From a virus, in IMG/VR virus record IMGVR_UViG_3300025108_000001, positions 35,251 through 99,250 of that record: a stretch of DNA of 64,000 nt; one strand, given 5' to 3'. The notes under the pieces were generated by a model. That model was not told the origin of the DNA. It ran no database searches and worked only from the letters and a program-made list of their open reading frames with translations. Shown here piece after piece: positions 41,408 through 50,254 of this stretch (position 1 is its first letter; each line of letters begins with the position of its first letter). The position numbers were made by a program, and so were the translations under genes.

Positions 41408-41643
41408 AAAAATTCTTTGACTTTAATAAAGATGGAGTTGTTAATAAAGATGACTTTGAACATCTCATACTTAGATATGAGATAATCGTGTTAGGTGGTA
41501 TAGCACTAATTATACTACCAATATTAAACACGTTAAATTACATTAGTGTAGATTCCAATTTCTTTTGGGTGCTTTGCGGATTAGTAATGGCAGCCGAAGG
41601 ATTGGTTGAAATAAAATACGAAAGGAAAAAAAGGAGAAAATAA
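41401..41643 (+). CDS. membrane protein with dockerin-like Ca loop
   Basis: 80 residues. FDFNKDGVVNKDDFEH near residues 6-20 fits the D-x-N-x-D-G calcium loop of EF-hands/dockerins, followed by two transmembrane helices and a basic tail. GGGGGAGAAG precedes the ATG. Role unknown. Confidence 0.55.
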   Translation: MVKKFFDFNKDGVVNKDDFEHLILRYEIIVLGGIALIILPILNTLNYISVDSNFFWVLCGLVMAAEGLVEIKYERKKRRK

Positions 41644-41645
41644 AA

Positions 41646-42875
41646 ATGAATGAAGAAATGAAAAATGAAATAATGAAAGCGGCAGAAATACTCGGTCTAT
41701 CCGAGGAAGATGCTATGAGTAAGTTCGAGGACATATGTTCTAAGAACAATCTCGATGCATCTAAAGAACCTTTATTGGCTAGAGGTCTTTGGCGACAGTA
41801 CTTTAGTAGTGCTAGAAACCTACTAAATCGTGAAAGAACAACAACTAATAATACAAACAATTCTTTTTACAAAGATGCGTTTGGTTTCTTTGTATCGTTA
41901 AACGATGCAGTAGATATAATGGCTTTGGATAGAGACCGTGTTGTTAAAGAATACAATAGAGATAGTGATTTAACCTACTCTCTTGGTAAAGTAGCAATTT
42001 TTGCTGAAACAGCAGACGGAAAATACGAAGGAAGAATGATGAGGGATAACGAAGAAAGAGTAAAAGTTATGGACGAATTACCTGAAAACAATGTAGCATT
42101 AGATAGCGGACTATTCTTAGTTCCACTAAACACTAATGATGCGGCGTGGAATAAAAAGAACTATGGTAAACCAACGAAGGCTTCTGAGTGGAGAAGAACA
42201 GGAGTGTTTGTAGGAGAAGTTGATGGAAGAATGGGAGCATTCGCTTTTAGTTACAAAGGCGATTCATCACTAACATTTACTCCTAATACTTTTGAGTGGG
42301 TTCACTTTAATGCATTCTTTATGAATGAAGACTACACTACTATATTTGGTGGTAAGTCTAGAACTATGGAGTCTCTAATACTAAACGATGATTTAGCAGA
42401 AGAAGATGAAAGAAGAAGAGTTCCATTCGGTTCAGTTCAAGATATAATTATGGAATACTGCACAGAAAATTACAGTCCATTAGTTGACTTAGAACAGGCT
42501 CATAGTAATGCGGCGGCAAGACCATACAAACAACGCTATGTTGTTACTGATGGTACTGTTACTAGTATTAACATGACACCTACTGCTAATGGTAATAGGA
42601 TAATTAATATTGATGATTTAACTACTGAATTTAATTTCGATAACGATGGCTTCACAGCAACTACTTGTTGGATTCCTTCTTCGTTAGTAGTTGATTTTGG
42701 TATTGGTTCAGAAGTTATTGTAGTAGGCAGAACATCACAAGGTACAGATGACGAAGGCGCATTAAAACCTGTAACAATTAATGTTAGTGGTATATATGTT
42801 ATCAGTGCTAGAGGCGGTAGTCCTGAACTGATTGAACACGTTGAATCAGAAGAAACAGATTGGTTCTTCGACTGA
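41646..42875 (+). CDS. probable ssDNA-binding (RPA/SSB-like) protein
   Basis: 409 residues. The helical N-terminal part precedes a mixed domain, and near the C-terminus there is an OB-fold-like run (YVVTDGTVTSINM... IIVVGRTSQG). The tail is acidic and ends ETDWFFD, like the acidic aromatic tip of SSBs. Lies between clamp loader and clamp genes. Assignment rests on context and tail; not certain. Confidence 0.45.
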   Translation: MNEEMKNEIMKAAEILGLSEEDAMSKFEDICSKNNLDASKEPLLARGLWRQYFSSARNLLNRERTTTNNTNNSFYKDAFGFFVSLNDAVDIMALDRDRVVKEYNRDSDLTYSLGKVAIFAETADGKYEGRMMRDNEERVKVMDELPENNVALDSGLFLVPLNTNDAAWNKKNYGKPTKASEWRRTGVFVGEVDGRMGAFAFSYKGDSSLTFTPNTFEWVHFNAFFMNEDYTTIFGGKSRTMESLILNDDLAEEDERRRVPFGSVQDIIMEYCTENYSPLVDLEQAHSNAAARPYKQRYVVTDGTVTSINMTPTANGNRIINIDDLTTEFNFDNDGFTATTCWIPSSLVVDFGIGSEVIVVGRTSQGTDDEGALKPVTINVSGIYVISARGGSPELIEHVESEETDWFFD

Positions 42876-42913
42876 TTATGTAAAAGTGTAGTCATACACA
42901 TATTGTTGGCTAT

Positions 42914-42932
42914 AAGGGTGCAATACCCTTAA
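42914..42932 (+). promoter_or_regulatory. hairpin in inter-operon leader
   Basis: TAAGGGT pairs with ACCCTTA across loop GCAAT, just before the AAGGAGG binding site of the next gene. It shares the GGG-TGCAA-x-x-CCC core with the hairpin at 29917-29933. Confidence 0.45.
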
Positions 42933-42952
42933 ACCTTTAAGGAGGATTAACT

Positions 42953-43192
42953 ATGAAAGAATACGAAATAATAAACAATACGATAATAAAAGGTAGTAGT
43001 TATTGGTTCAATGTAGCCAAAGTTGATTTTACTACTAGAAGAATGAATGACGATACAGGAGAGTTTTGGGTTAAGTTCCACTTTCCATCAGGAAAAGAAA
43101 TACGAATAAAAGTAGATGAAGAAGATTTAGAGGAAATAACAAATCTCTTCGATTATAATAAAAATGGTGATTTATATGACAATGAGTTATGA
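42953..43192 (+). CDS. small protein with EF-hand-like loop
   Basis: 79 residues. Strand-rich body (YWFNVAKVDFTTRRM, FWVKFHFPSGKEIRIKV) followed by EDLEEITNLFDYNKNGDLYDNE, similar to an EF-hand helix-loop. AAGGAGG upstream. Possibly a small ssDNA- or Ca-binding protein. Confidence 0.5.
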   Translation: MKEYEIINNTIIKGSSYWFNVAKVDFTTRRMNDDTGEFWVKFHFPSGKEIRIKVDEEDLEEITNLFDYNKNGDLYDNEL

Positions 43193-44015
43193 AGAAAGAA
43201 AAAAAATAATAATGCAACAAATACAAGATAGAATGAAGAGAGAAAAAGAGTTCCTATTATTAGGAATTACGGGCAATCCTAAAGTCGGTAAATCCGGTTT
43301 AGCAATGGATTGTAGAACTGAAGAAGAAATCAAGAAAGGTATGACGGTCGAAATACTAGACTTAGATGACGGTTCAACTGCAACTTGGGATTCAGCATGG
43401 AATAGAGATGAAAACATAAGAGTGTTTGTTCCTAATGTTTGGAATGAAGATGGCTCTATGAATTGGGATGAAACATTTCACAACTGTTCAACTTGGATTA
43501 AAATGTTAGAAGAACAAATTAAAGAAGGAAATGTAAAGGCTGTAATTTTAGACGGTGTTGATAAAATTTACGAAGGGTCTAGTGATGTTCTTCGTAAATC
43601 TTTAGTAAAGAATGCGGCAAGAAGCGGTTCTGTAATACAGGATTCGGATACAGTAAGAGTAAGCCCATTAGATTGGAAAGTTAGAAATAAGATTTATGAT
43701 AGAATCATTAATCCGTTTGTAGCATTAAGAACTAACAGATTTCTTATTACACATATGAAACCTGTTTACGAAGGTATAGGCGCACCAATTGCAGTAGGGG
43801 AAACTCCCGATTGGTACAAAACTACACCACATAAACTACTACAAATAGTAAACATAAAAGAACAAAAGTTAGGAAAGAAAACCACCTACATGGCGACACT
43901 AACTGCTAGTAAAACTAATTCCAAAATGGTAGGTAAAAAATGGCCTGTCTTCGTATTAGAAGAGACAGGAAATCAATGGAATGGAATACCTGAATTAAAA
44001 ACAGGTGAATTATAA
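43176..44015 (+). CDS. RecA-like (Sak4-type) ATPase
   Basis: 280 residues from MTMSYEERKK, after GGTGAT. Walker A GNPKVGKSG and Walker B KAVILDGVDKI; the RecA-fold pattern continues with RFLITHMKPVYE. Sak4-like phage proteins act in single-strand annealing or recombination. Length and motifs fit that class; a general P-loop kinase cannot be excluded. Precedes the clamp gene. Confidence 0.75.
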   Translation: MTMSYEERKKIIMQQIQDRMKREKEFLLLGITGNPKVGKSGLAMDCRTEEEIKKGMTVEILDLDDGSTATWDSAWNRDENIRVFVPNVWNEDGSMNWDETFHNCSTWIKMLEEQIKEGNVKAVILDGVDKIYEGSSDVLRKSLVKNAARSGSVIQDSDTVRVSPLDWKVRNKIYDRIINPFVALRTNRFLITHMKPVYEGIGAPIAVGETPDWYKTTPHKLLQIVNIKEQKLGKKTTYMATLTASKTNSKMVGKKWPVFVLEETGNQWNGIPELKTGEL

Positions 44016-44030
44016 TGGAGATAAATAACA

Positions 44031-44807
44031 ATGAAAATAATAATAGAAGCAAAGGAATTGAGTAAATTAATAGAGAGCGTAGCATTAAAAGGAAGATACT
44101 TCGATGGTGGAGAATCTAAAAATGGTATGTTATCAGCACACGCATATTTAGTAGTCGATAGTAACACGCTACAAATATGGAATGCTGATAACACTACTAT
44201 TTGTGGGTTGAACCATGGCTTAGCGGAAGCAACTCATGTCTCCGTTGAGAACGGTTCGGCAGTGGTTGACATCAAGAAGACTGTAAAATACCTAAAGGGA
44301 TTTACAGGAGAAGTTACAGTTGAAGCGAATGATTTCTTACATATTAGCAATGAATCATCCAATGCAACTTTACCTTTAGTGGTTGAACATAGTCATCAGC
44401 CTATGATTGATATGTTAATTGTGTTCGAGAAAACTGTAAGGGATGTCAATGTAACGTTTCCTACGTTTAGAAGAACTACCTTTGAAACTAAACTTCACCT
44501 TCTAAGCGACACTTTAACAGCCGCAACAAAAGGTTGTGATGTAATTAATACTGCTAGGTATAAGTTTGATTATAGTATTAATAATACATTAACAATGTCT
44601 TCTATTAAAACAGATTTAGATAAGTTTGAAACTGTTGTGCCTACTATAACTAGAGACGGCGAACCTTCAACAGTAGAGTTTACAGGTTTCTTTCACGGCT
44701 TCTTTGAGTTAACCGCAGTTAATATTTATCTTAAAGATGACGCACCTATTCTGTTTGTATCGCCAACTAGAATACTATTGAAAGCGCCCTACATGGATAG
44801 GAGTTGA
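44031..44807 (+). CDS. pcn: PCNA-like sliding clamp
   Basis: 258 residues, typical for a PCNA monomer. Two repeated clamp domains; C-terminal NIYLKDDAPILFVSP matches the conserved PCNA end (Y-L-x-D-x-P). The interdomain loop is short. Flanked by RecA-like ATPase and polymerase. Clients with PIP-like C-termini in this window are the polymerase C-subunit (QDLGDWF) and the RFC-L-like protein (PTLDKWL). Confidence 0.82.
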   Translation: MKIIIEAKELSKLIESVALKGRYFDGGESKNGMLSAHAYLVVDSNTLQIWNADNTTICGLNHGLAEATHVSVENGSAVVDIKKTVKYLKGFTGEVTVEANDFLHISNESSNATLPLVVEHSHQPMIDMLIVFEKTVRDVNVTFPTFRRTTFETKLHLLSDTLTAATKGCDVINTARYKFDYSINNTLTMSSIKTDLDKFETVVPTITRDGEPSTVEFTGFFHGFFELTAVNIYLKDDAPILFVSPTRILLKAPYMDRS

Positions 44808-44811
44808 ACGG

Positions 44812-46512
44812 TTGATAATTAATGAAATAAAAAATGGTATAGGATTAGTTTGGAGAGATGAAAATAATAACAGACTGCAAGAAACTGTTTCTTTGAAAGA
44901 CTTCAAACATTACTTTTTCATTAAGGCTACGTCAACTAGACATACTAATTTGTTAGTTAAAGACAACAATACAAGAGGCAACTTTCAAGTTGACCTGTCT
45001 TATGAATTAGGAGATTGGGTATCTCTCGAAGGTGAATCTTTGGTGAAGGTTTCTTGGGGTACTAAATCTCCTAGTCTTAGGTATCAAATTAGAGAGAAGT
45101 TAGAAGAGTTAGGTGTTGATACTTACGAAGCAGACATACCACATCATTATCGGTATGCTGTTGATGAGTTAAATTCTATCCCTGATTATAAAATGCGTAA
45201 GTGTTTTTGGGATATGGAATGGATGCAAGGCGGAGAACATGATGGTAAGATTACTTGTATAGTAATATACGATAATTATGATGATGAGTATAGTGTATTC
45301 GCTTGGTTTCCTAACTTAGAAAAGAAACTTAGTATGGAGTTCCTTTACAAACTAAGAAGGAATTATAACTTAAAAATATTCAAGTCAGAAGAATCTATGC
45401 TTGACAACTTCTTAACCTATTTTATTCAGAAGAGACCGGATATGTTAATCTCATGGTTCGGTTGGAAATTCGACCTACCTAAACTAATAGAGAGAAATAG
45501 TGCTTACAATATTGATTCGAGAATGTTATCTCCCTTTAATGAAGTAAGGGGAGTTTCTTGGAAGGATAACAAAGTTAAGATATATCCTAAACAAGTAAAC
45601 GGGTCTTCTCCTATAACACAACCTATTAAGGGAGTAATTACAGTAGCATTAGATTTAGTCTTTGAAAGACAATGGAACGATTCACAAAGAGGAACATTAC
45701 CTTCTATGGCGTTAGATTATATTTCTGAATCTGTTTTAGGCGATAAGAAATTAGTTAGTGAAAAGTTTCCTGATAAAAATGAGTTCTTTGCTAGAGGTTG
45801 GTTAGAAGATACTGAAACATATTTAGAGTATGCAATAAAGGATGTTGAGTTAATCAAAAGAATTGATGATGAAAACCATTGTATTGATTCAGTATTAGCA
45901 TTACAAAAATTACTAATTGCTCCTTTCGATGCTTGCTTCTATGCAAGTAATATGGGTGGAATATATTTCATGCGTAACGCTACTTGGAAAGCACCAACAG
46001 GTAAGAAAGGTGAGAAAGTTAACTATGATGGAGCAATGATTTACAATCCATTAACGGAAGGCACGAATGGTAGATATGATAATGTAGCAGCGTTTGATTT
46101 TGCAGGGCTATATCCTTCAATGATTATTTCACGGAATATTTCGTGGGAATCTAAATCAAAAGTACCAACAGAGTTTGCAGTTAACCTAGCAATACCTAGA
46201 GATTTTAGTGAAGTTAAAGAAGAGAAGATGTTGTATTACAATACAGATAAGTTAGGATTGTTACCCCAATCACTAATAGGACTTAAGAAGTTAAGAAATG
46301 AATATAAAACAAATATGAAAGAAGCATCTTCCAAAGATGAAAAAGTAAAGTGGAATAATAATCAAATGGCTGTCAAAAGATTGATGGCTTCATTTTATGG
46401 TATTACAGCCTATCAAGGATTTGGTTGGGCTGATATAGACCTAGCCGCTAGTATTACTGCTAGTGCTAGAGAGGCAATTAGATTAGCCGCATTTAAGGCG
46501 AGGGAATTATAA
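44812..46512 (+). CDS. polB: family B DNA polymerase, N-terminal part (split)
   Basis: 566 residues, TTG start at 44812. Exonuclease: D134-M-E136, F220-D221 and Y340-x3-D344. Palm motif A FDFAGLYPS (D429) and motif B KRLMASFYG are present, but the frame ends 40 residues after motif B, before motif C, which is encoded in a separate gene 340 bp on. Proofreading residues are intact. Stop and next start overlap (TAATG). No intein residues are visible at the end, so the two parts probably assemble as separate polypeptides. Confidence 0.95.
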   Translation: MIINEIKNGIGLVWRDENNNRLQETVSLKDFKHYFFIKATSTRHTNLLVKDNNTRGNFQVDLSYELGDWVSLEGESLVKVSWGTKSPSLRYQIREKLEELGVDTYEADIPHHYRYAVDELNSIPDYKMRKCFWDMEWMQGGEHDGKITCIVIYDNYDDEYSVFAWFPNLEKKLSMEFLYKLRRNYNLKIFKSEESMLDNFLTYFIQKRPDMLISWFGWKFDLPKLIERNSAYNIDSRMLSPFNEVRGVSWKDNKVKIYPKQVNGSSPITQPIKGVITVALDLVFERQWNDSQRGTLPSMALDYISESVLGDKKLVSEKFPDKNEFFARGWLEDTETYLEYAIKDVELIKRIDDENHCIDSVLALQKLLIAPFDACFYASNMGGIYFMRNATWKAPTGKKGEKVNYDGAMIYNPLTEGTNGRYDNVAAFDFAGLYPSMIISRNISWESKSKVPTEFAVNLAIPRDFSEVKEEKMLYYNTDKLGLLPQSLIGLKKLRNEYKTNMKEASSKDEKVKWNNNQMAVKRLMASFYGITAYQGFGWADIDLAASITASAREAIRLAAFKAREL

Positions 46513-46856
46513 TGAGTAAAAGATGGAAGAAAAGAGTCAATCAAAACAATAAAGATACAATGAAATTATCTGAATTAATAGCATTAATGATGAGTAAATA
46601 TGCCATGTCCGAAGAAGAACACAACGCAATATTAACTTGGGAAGAGTTCAATATTAATATAGAAAGGCAGACTACATCAGAAGAACAAGCAAAGCAGACA
46701 TTTTCAATAGAAGCAATTGCAGGTGTTACTGCCACCTTTCATCTTTGGCTCTTAGGAAGAGTAAAGGATAGGTGGGAATCAGAAAATTGGGATTCAGATA
46801 AAGCACCCCATGCTATTTCTGTTAATGCTAAAGTGGATTGGAGTAATGACATATGA
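46512..46856 (+). CDS. unknown protein between polymerase halves
   Basis: 114 residues beginning MSKRWKKRVNQNN. Helical and slightly acidic apart from the basic N-terminus, with no polymerase, intein or homing-nuclease motif. It overlaps both polymerase genes by one and four bases, so it is translationally coupled to them and probably expressed with them. It could be an accessory subunit of the split enzyme. Confidence 0.65.
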   Translation: MSKRWKKRVNQNNKDTMKLSELIALMMSKYAMSEEEHNAILTWEEFNINIERQTTSEEQAKQTFSIEAIAGVTATFHLWLLGRVKDRWESENWDSDKAPHAISVNAKVDWSNDI

Positions 46857-47779
46857 AAGTAGTTTACGGACACACGGATTCAATTTATGTTCAATGTGAT
46901 GATATAGAAAAAGCAAAGAACGTTTGTAGTGAAATTAACGATTATGTTAGGGAATCCTTTCCTAATCTATTAGGTCTAGATGAACACCCTGTCACTTTAG
47001 AGTTTGAAAAGTATTACAAATCTCTTGGAGTTGGTGCAACAAAGAATAGAAATGCAGGGTTAATAACTTGGAAGGATGGAGAGTATCTTGAAGAAGATGA
47101 GTTTGTTCTTACAGGTTTTTCTGCTAAAAGAGTTGCACAAACAAAACTAGCAAAGGAAACACAAATGAAAGTGTTGCGAATGTGGGTTGATGGTGTTGAA
47201 GAAGAAGAAGTTTCTAATTACTTACACGGGTTATTTAACACTGTTATTTCCGGCGATATAGAACTATCAATGCTTACTAACAGAACTAGATTTCGTGAAG
47301 AGAGATTTAAGGTAAAATGTATGGGAGAATGTAAAAAAATGAAATGGGGAAAGGTTTTCTCACTATCAGAAATCATTGAGAATATTACAAAACACCGCAG
47401 AAGTTTTTCTAGTGATAAATGGAAATGTTGTAATAAACCTAATCTTAGAACATTACAAGATAAGAGACCTACAATTGGTTCAGGTATAGAAGGAGTATTG
47501 TTTTACAATTCCTTTAATGAAGTGCAAATAGATGACTCCTACCTTTACATTAAGATTAAGGGTAACAACACAACTTACATTCATCCTCTAACTCAAGAAG
47601 ATACTATCCCTTCTTGGGTTTCAGTTAAGCATGAATCAGAACTATCTAACTTTACTCCTGACTATTTGCATTATGCTTATCAAGTAGTTAGTAAGGCAGA
47701 ACCCATCTACAATGCAATGGGTTGGAATATAGATAATATTACTAAAAGTAGAAATCAAGATTTGGGGGATTGGTTTTGA
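46853..47779 (+). CDS. polB: family B DNA polymerase, C-terminal part
   Basis: 308 residues. Begins MKVVYGHTDSIYV, motif C with His replacing the first Asp of YGDTDS while the catalytic D9 stays. The remainder is palm/thumb (RFREERFKVKCM, FNEVQIDDSYLYIK) and the end is NQDLGDWF, a PIP-like box. The break between motif B and motif C is the same place as in the two-gene PolB of Methanothermobacter. Confidence 0.92.
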   Translation: MKVVYGHTDSIYVQCDDIEKAKNVCSEINDYVRESFPNLLGLDEHPVTLEFEKYYKSLGVGATKNRNAGLITWKDGEYLEEDEFVLTGFSAKRVAQTKLAKETQMKVLRMWVDGVEEEEVSNYLHGLFNTVISGDIELSMLTNRTRFREERFKVKCMGECKKMKWGKVFSLSEIIENITKHRRSFSSDKWKCCNKPNLRTLQDKRPTIGSGIEGVLFYNSFNEVQIDDSYLYIKIKGNNTTYIHPLTQEDTIPSWVSVKHESELSNFTPDYLHYAYQVVSKAEPIYNAMGWNIDNITKSRNQDLGDWF

Positions 47780-48180
47780 GATTGTCTTGGTCTATGAAAA
47801 GAAGAATAGAAAGATGGAAAATTAGACACGCTAAAATAAACGAATGGGTTGTATTTTACAAAGAAGAAATAGTAAAAGATTATAATAGAATGAAAAGTTT
47901 TTTACAGAAATTAAATAAAAAGAAGGTTAAAAAAATGAAAATAGATAACAAGAAAAAACAAACTATATTTTTCGATTCTAAAGAATATATAGGATTAACA
48001 ATGCAAAAAGGTAATATTACACTTATAGAAAAACCTCCTTTAAGTGTTATTTCTTTTAAAGAGGAAAAAACAATAACACCCACTTGGTCTCCACATGACA
48101 AAAATTGTGATTGTGAAGATTGTTTAGAAACGTTATTAAACACGTTAAAGTTTAAATTTGATACGGAGAATGATGAATGA
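47770..48180 (+). CDS. basic protein with CDCEDC motif
   Basis: 136 residues at most (start TTG 47770; ATG 47794 or 47935 possible). Very basic N-terminal helix, then a beta-rich part and DKNCDCEDCLETLL. The ATG at 47935 has an AAGAAGG binding site, so two products may exist. Unknown. Confidence 0.5.
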   Translation: MVLRLSWSMKRRIERWKIRHAKINEWVVFYKEEIVKDYNRMKSFLQKLNKKKVKKMKIDNKKKQTIFFDSKEYIGLTMQKGNITLIEKPPLSVISFKEEKTITPTWSPHDKNCDCEDCLETLLNTLKFKFDTENDE

Positions 48181-49076
48181 TGAAAATACAAAGTAAAGAA
48201 GGATTTGATAGAGATTTTACCTATCAATGGAATGCTGAATGGAAAGAAGAAGATACTGATAAGCCTATATTGAAGATAACGAAATCTTCTGTGGGGCAAT
48301 TTGATTGGTGTGCTAAGAAATATGAGTTTGGATATATAGACAGAAAACCACAAGATACTTCGGAAGCAATGCATAATGGAACATTAGTCCACAATGCATT
48401 AGAGGAATTTTACAATGTTTTTGATATTAAGAAAGCAGAAACTATGGATACTAAAGAAGTAACAGAATATATGTTTAGTCTATTTCCTATTGATAATATG
48501 TCTGAAATGTATGAAACATTATCTATTAATGAAGCACAACGTTTTATGGTTGCTAAAGAAGATAAAACCTTAGAAGAGTTTCTTCCTGTAATTAATGAAG
48601 TTACATTGGATGCTCAGATTACCATTAACAGGGCAAACTACCCTAAGTTCCCATTGAAGAGAGATTATGTTATACATTTACAAGGGATAATAGATAGAAT
48701 GTTTGTTGATAAGAACGGTTATATTCCTATGGAGTTAAAGACAGGAGCATGGAAAGAGTATAAGAAAACTATGATGAGAAAAGAAATGGCTTATTATAAA
48801 TTATTATTTGATAATTGCCCCATTGAACAGTTAGAAGCAATCGGTCTTAACCGTGATAAATCAATAACACATTGGGGTTGGAGATATCCGGCTTCAAATC
48901 ATATCTATGTAGAAGAACAGAAGAAAAGTAGCCACAAAGCAGTTATGCGTAGTATAGTAAAATTATTGAAGGCTTATGAAGATAATTCATTTCCAACAAA
49001 ATACAATGCTAGAACGTGTTCCTATTGTAGTTACTTGGATATTTGTGACGGCGGAGCAGACGAGGGGTGGTTGTAA
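48177..49076 (+). CDS. RecB/Cas4-like nuclease with Fe-S cysteines
   Basis: 299 residues. GTLVHNALEEFY supplies the His, LQGIIDRMF the Asp and PMELKTG the E-x-K of a PD-(D/E)xK nuclease, with the following KEMAYYKLL helix. C45 plus CSYCSYLDIC near the end match the four Cys of the Cas4/AddB iron-sulfur cluster. Probably processes DNA ends in recombination or replication. Confidence 0.85.
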   Translation: MMKIQSKEGFDRDFTYQWNAEWKEEDTDKPILKITKSSVGQFDWCAKKYEFGYIDRKPQDTSEAMHNGTLVHNALEEFYNVFDIKKAETMDTKEVTEYMFSLFPIDNMSEMYETLSINEAQRFMVAKEDKTLEEFLPVINEVTLDAQITINRANYPKFPLKRDYVIHLQGIIDRMFVDKNGYIPMELKTGAWKEYKKTMMRKEMAYYKLLFDNCPIEQLEAIGLNRDKSITHWGWRYPASNHIYVEEQKKSSHKAVMRSIVKLLKAYEDNSFPTKYNARTCSYCSYLDICDGGADEGWL

Positions 49077-49309
49077 TCACAGAAGAAGTTATTATTTGGA
49101 CGGCTACTTGGTGTGCGCCCTGTAAAGGACTTAAGACTTGGACTGATATACACTATCCGTTTGTAGTTTACAAAGATATAGAAAAAGACGTAGCCCCATT
49201 CGAGATTAAATCAGTTCCGACAATGCAAATAGGACAAGTCTTTATTCCGAATATTTCTACAATAAAACAACACTTATCTAAGAGAGGAAATGATTTAAAT
49301 GGAAATTAA
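49067..49309 (+). CDS. thioredoxin/glutaredoxin-like protein
   Basis: 80 residues from a GTG. Redox motif W15-C16-A-P-C19 and cis-Pro in KSVPTMQIG. A small glutaredoxin-type fold. It may reduce ribonucleotide reductase or keep the neighbouring Fe-S nuclease reduced. Overlaps genes on both sides. Confidence 0.8.
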   Translation: MVVITEEVIIWTATWCAPCKGLKTWTDIHYPFVVYKDIEKDVAPFEIKSVPTMQIGQVFIPNISTIKQHLSKRGNDLNGN

Positions 49310-49571
49310 ATGGATTTATCATAATGGTATTAGGATTCTAGCATTAGTAGTTAATGATAAAGACCCCTACACACGTTGCGAAAATTGTGGAAACAGAAAT
49401 TACAACCATCCTAGATTAGCACCTAAAGAAGATGAGAGTTGGTGTGGAGATTGTAATGACGAACATCATAAACAAAATATGAATGATATAGAAATAGGAT
49501 TGTGGACTATGTATCAATTGGAAAGAAACAGGGCAGTAGTAGTTGTAAGAGAGTTGGATGTAAATGAGTAA
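49299..49571 (+). CDS. zinc-binding protein, 90 aa
   Basis: CENCGNRNYNHPRL and WCGDCNDEHH supply two Cys pairs and His, a zinc ribbon. The C-terminal part is alpha/beta. Function unknown. Confidence 0.55.
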   Translation: MEIKWIYHNGIRILALVVNDKDPYTRCENCGNRNYNHPRLAPKEDESWCGDCNDEHHKQNMNDIEIGLWTMYQLERNRAVVVVRELDVNE

Positions 49572-49749
49572 GATAGAAGATATAGTAATTAAAAAAATAG
49601 AAGCAAGAGCAGAAATTGGTGAACGTAAGTATAATACAACAATGGAAAGAGTTGACTTGACCAAAAAAGCATGGTTAATCCATGCACAGGAAGAGGCTTT
49701 AGATTTAGCAATTTATTTGCAGAAGTTGATAATGTTGGAGGAAGAGTAG
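49564..49749 (+). CDS. MazG-like nucleotide pyrophosphohydrolase fragment-size protein
   Basis: 61 residues. RAEIGERKYNTTMERVDL followed by WLIHAQEEALDLAIYLQKL is the all-alpha pattern (E-E-x-x-D) of short MazG-like NTP pyrophosphohydrolases common in phages. It lacks the first ExxE helix of full MazG, like other short viral versions. Confidence 0.6.
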   Translation: MSKIEDIVIKKIEARAEIGERKYNTTMERVDLTKKAWLIHAQEEALDLAIYLQKLIMLEEE

Positions 49750-49827
49750 ATGAAACGTAATTGGACTATCAAACTCTTATTCTTCATTGGTAAAGTTTCT
49801 ACTATGATTAAGAGGTGGAGAAAATGA
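49750..49827 (+). CDS. 25-residue basic/hydrophobic peptide
   Basis: MKRNWTIKLLFFIGKVS... with basic ends and a hydrophobic core. GGAGGAAGAGTAG upstream. May be a small amphipathic or membrane peptide. Confidence 0.4.
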   Translation: MKRNWTIKLLFFIGKVSTMIKRWRK

Positions 49828-49883
49828 AGTGGAAAGAATACTTTAGAAGAAAGAAAGAATACAAAGAGAGGAATAAAAAATGA
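49824..49883 (+). CDS. 19-residue basic peptide
   Basis: MKWKEYFRRKKEY... overlapping genes on both sides by four bases; GAGGTGGAG upstream. Superficially like the late tag but in an early operon and lacking its I-L-K part. Confidence 0.35.
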   Translation: MKWKEYFRRKKEYKERNKK

Positions 49884-50254
49884 AAGATAAAGTAGAAAAA
49901 ATATTAAATTCTAGAGAATGGACGTTTGCAGATTTAACTAACATGAGTCAATTGGTAAAGAATTTTTCAGAAGAGATATATACACAACTAGATTCTAAAG
50001 AAAAATTATCTATTGTATGGGAAAAAGACATATCTAACATACAGTCGTTTGGAAGTTTCTTTCAAACTCTAGTAACAGAAGAAATACAATTACAAGTAGC
50101 AAGTATTTTGCAAGAACAACTAATAAATGCAAATGTAAACTTTAGTAATAATAAAAATAAGGAGAGTGAAAACGATGATGTTTCCGAGAGAAGTGTGGGC
50201 GGGAAGCCACTTAAAGAACGCACCTCAGATGAAAAGAAAGATAGTGAAGAATAA
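49880..50254 (+). CDS. early protein upstream of primase
   Basis: 124 residues. N-terminal helical domain (residues 1-85) and a disordered Ser/Lys/Glu tail that overlaps the primase gene by 80 bases. Could be a primase accessory factor. No family recognised. Confidence 0.55.
   Translation: MKDKVEKILNSREWTFADLTNMSQLVKNFSEEIYTQLDSKEKLSIVWEKDISNIQSFGSFFQTLVTEEIQLQVASILQEQLINANVNFSNNKNKESENDDVSERSVGGKPLKERTSDEKKDSEE

Noticed and set aside
46400-46900. Intein in polymerase B
   Set aside because: No Cys/Ser-His-Asn splice ends and the middle gene has no Hint or endonuclease motif; the halves have their own starts.
49824-49883. Early peptide MKWKEYFRRK as a member of the tag family
   Set aside because: It lacks the I/L-L-K part, is in an early operon and is only 19 residues long.
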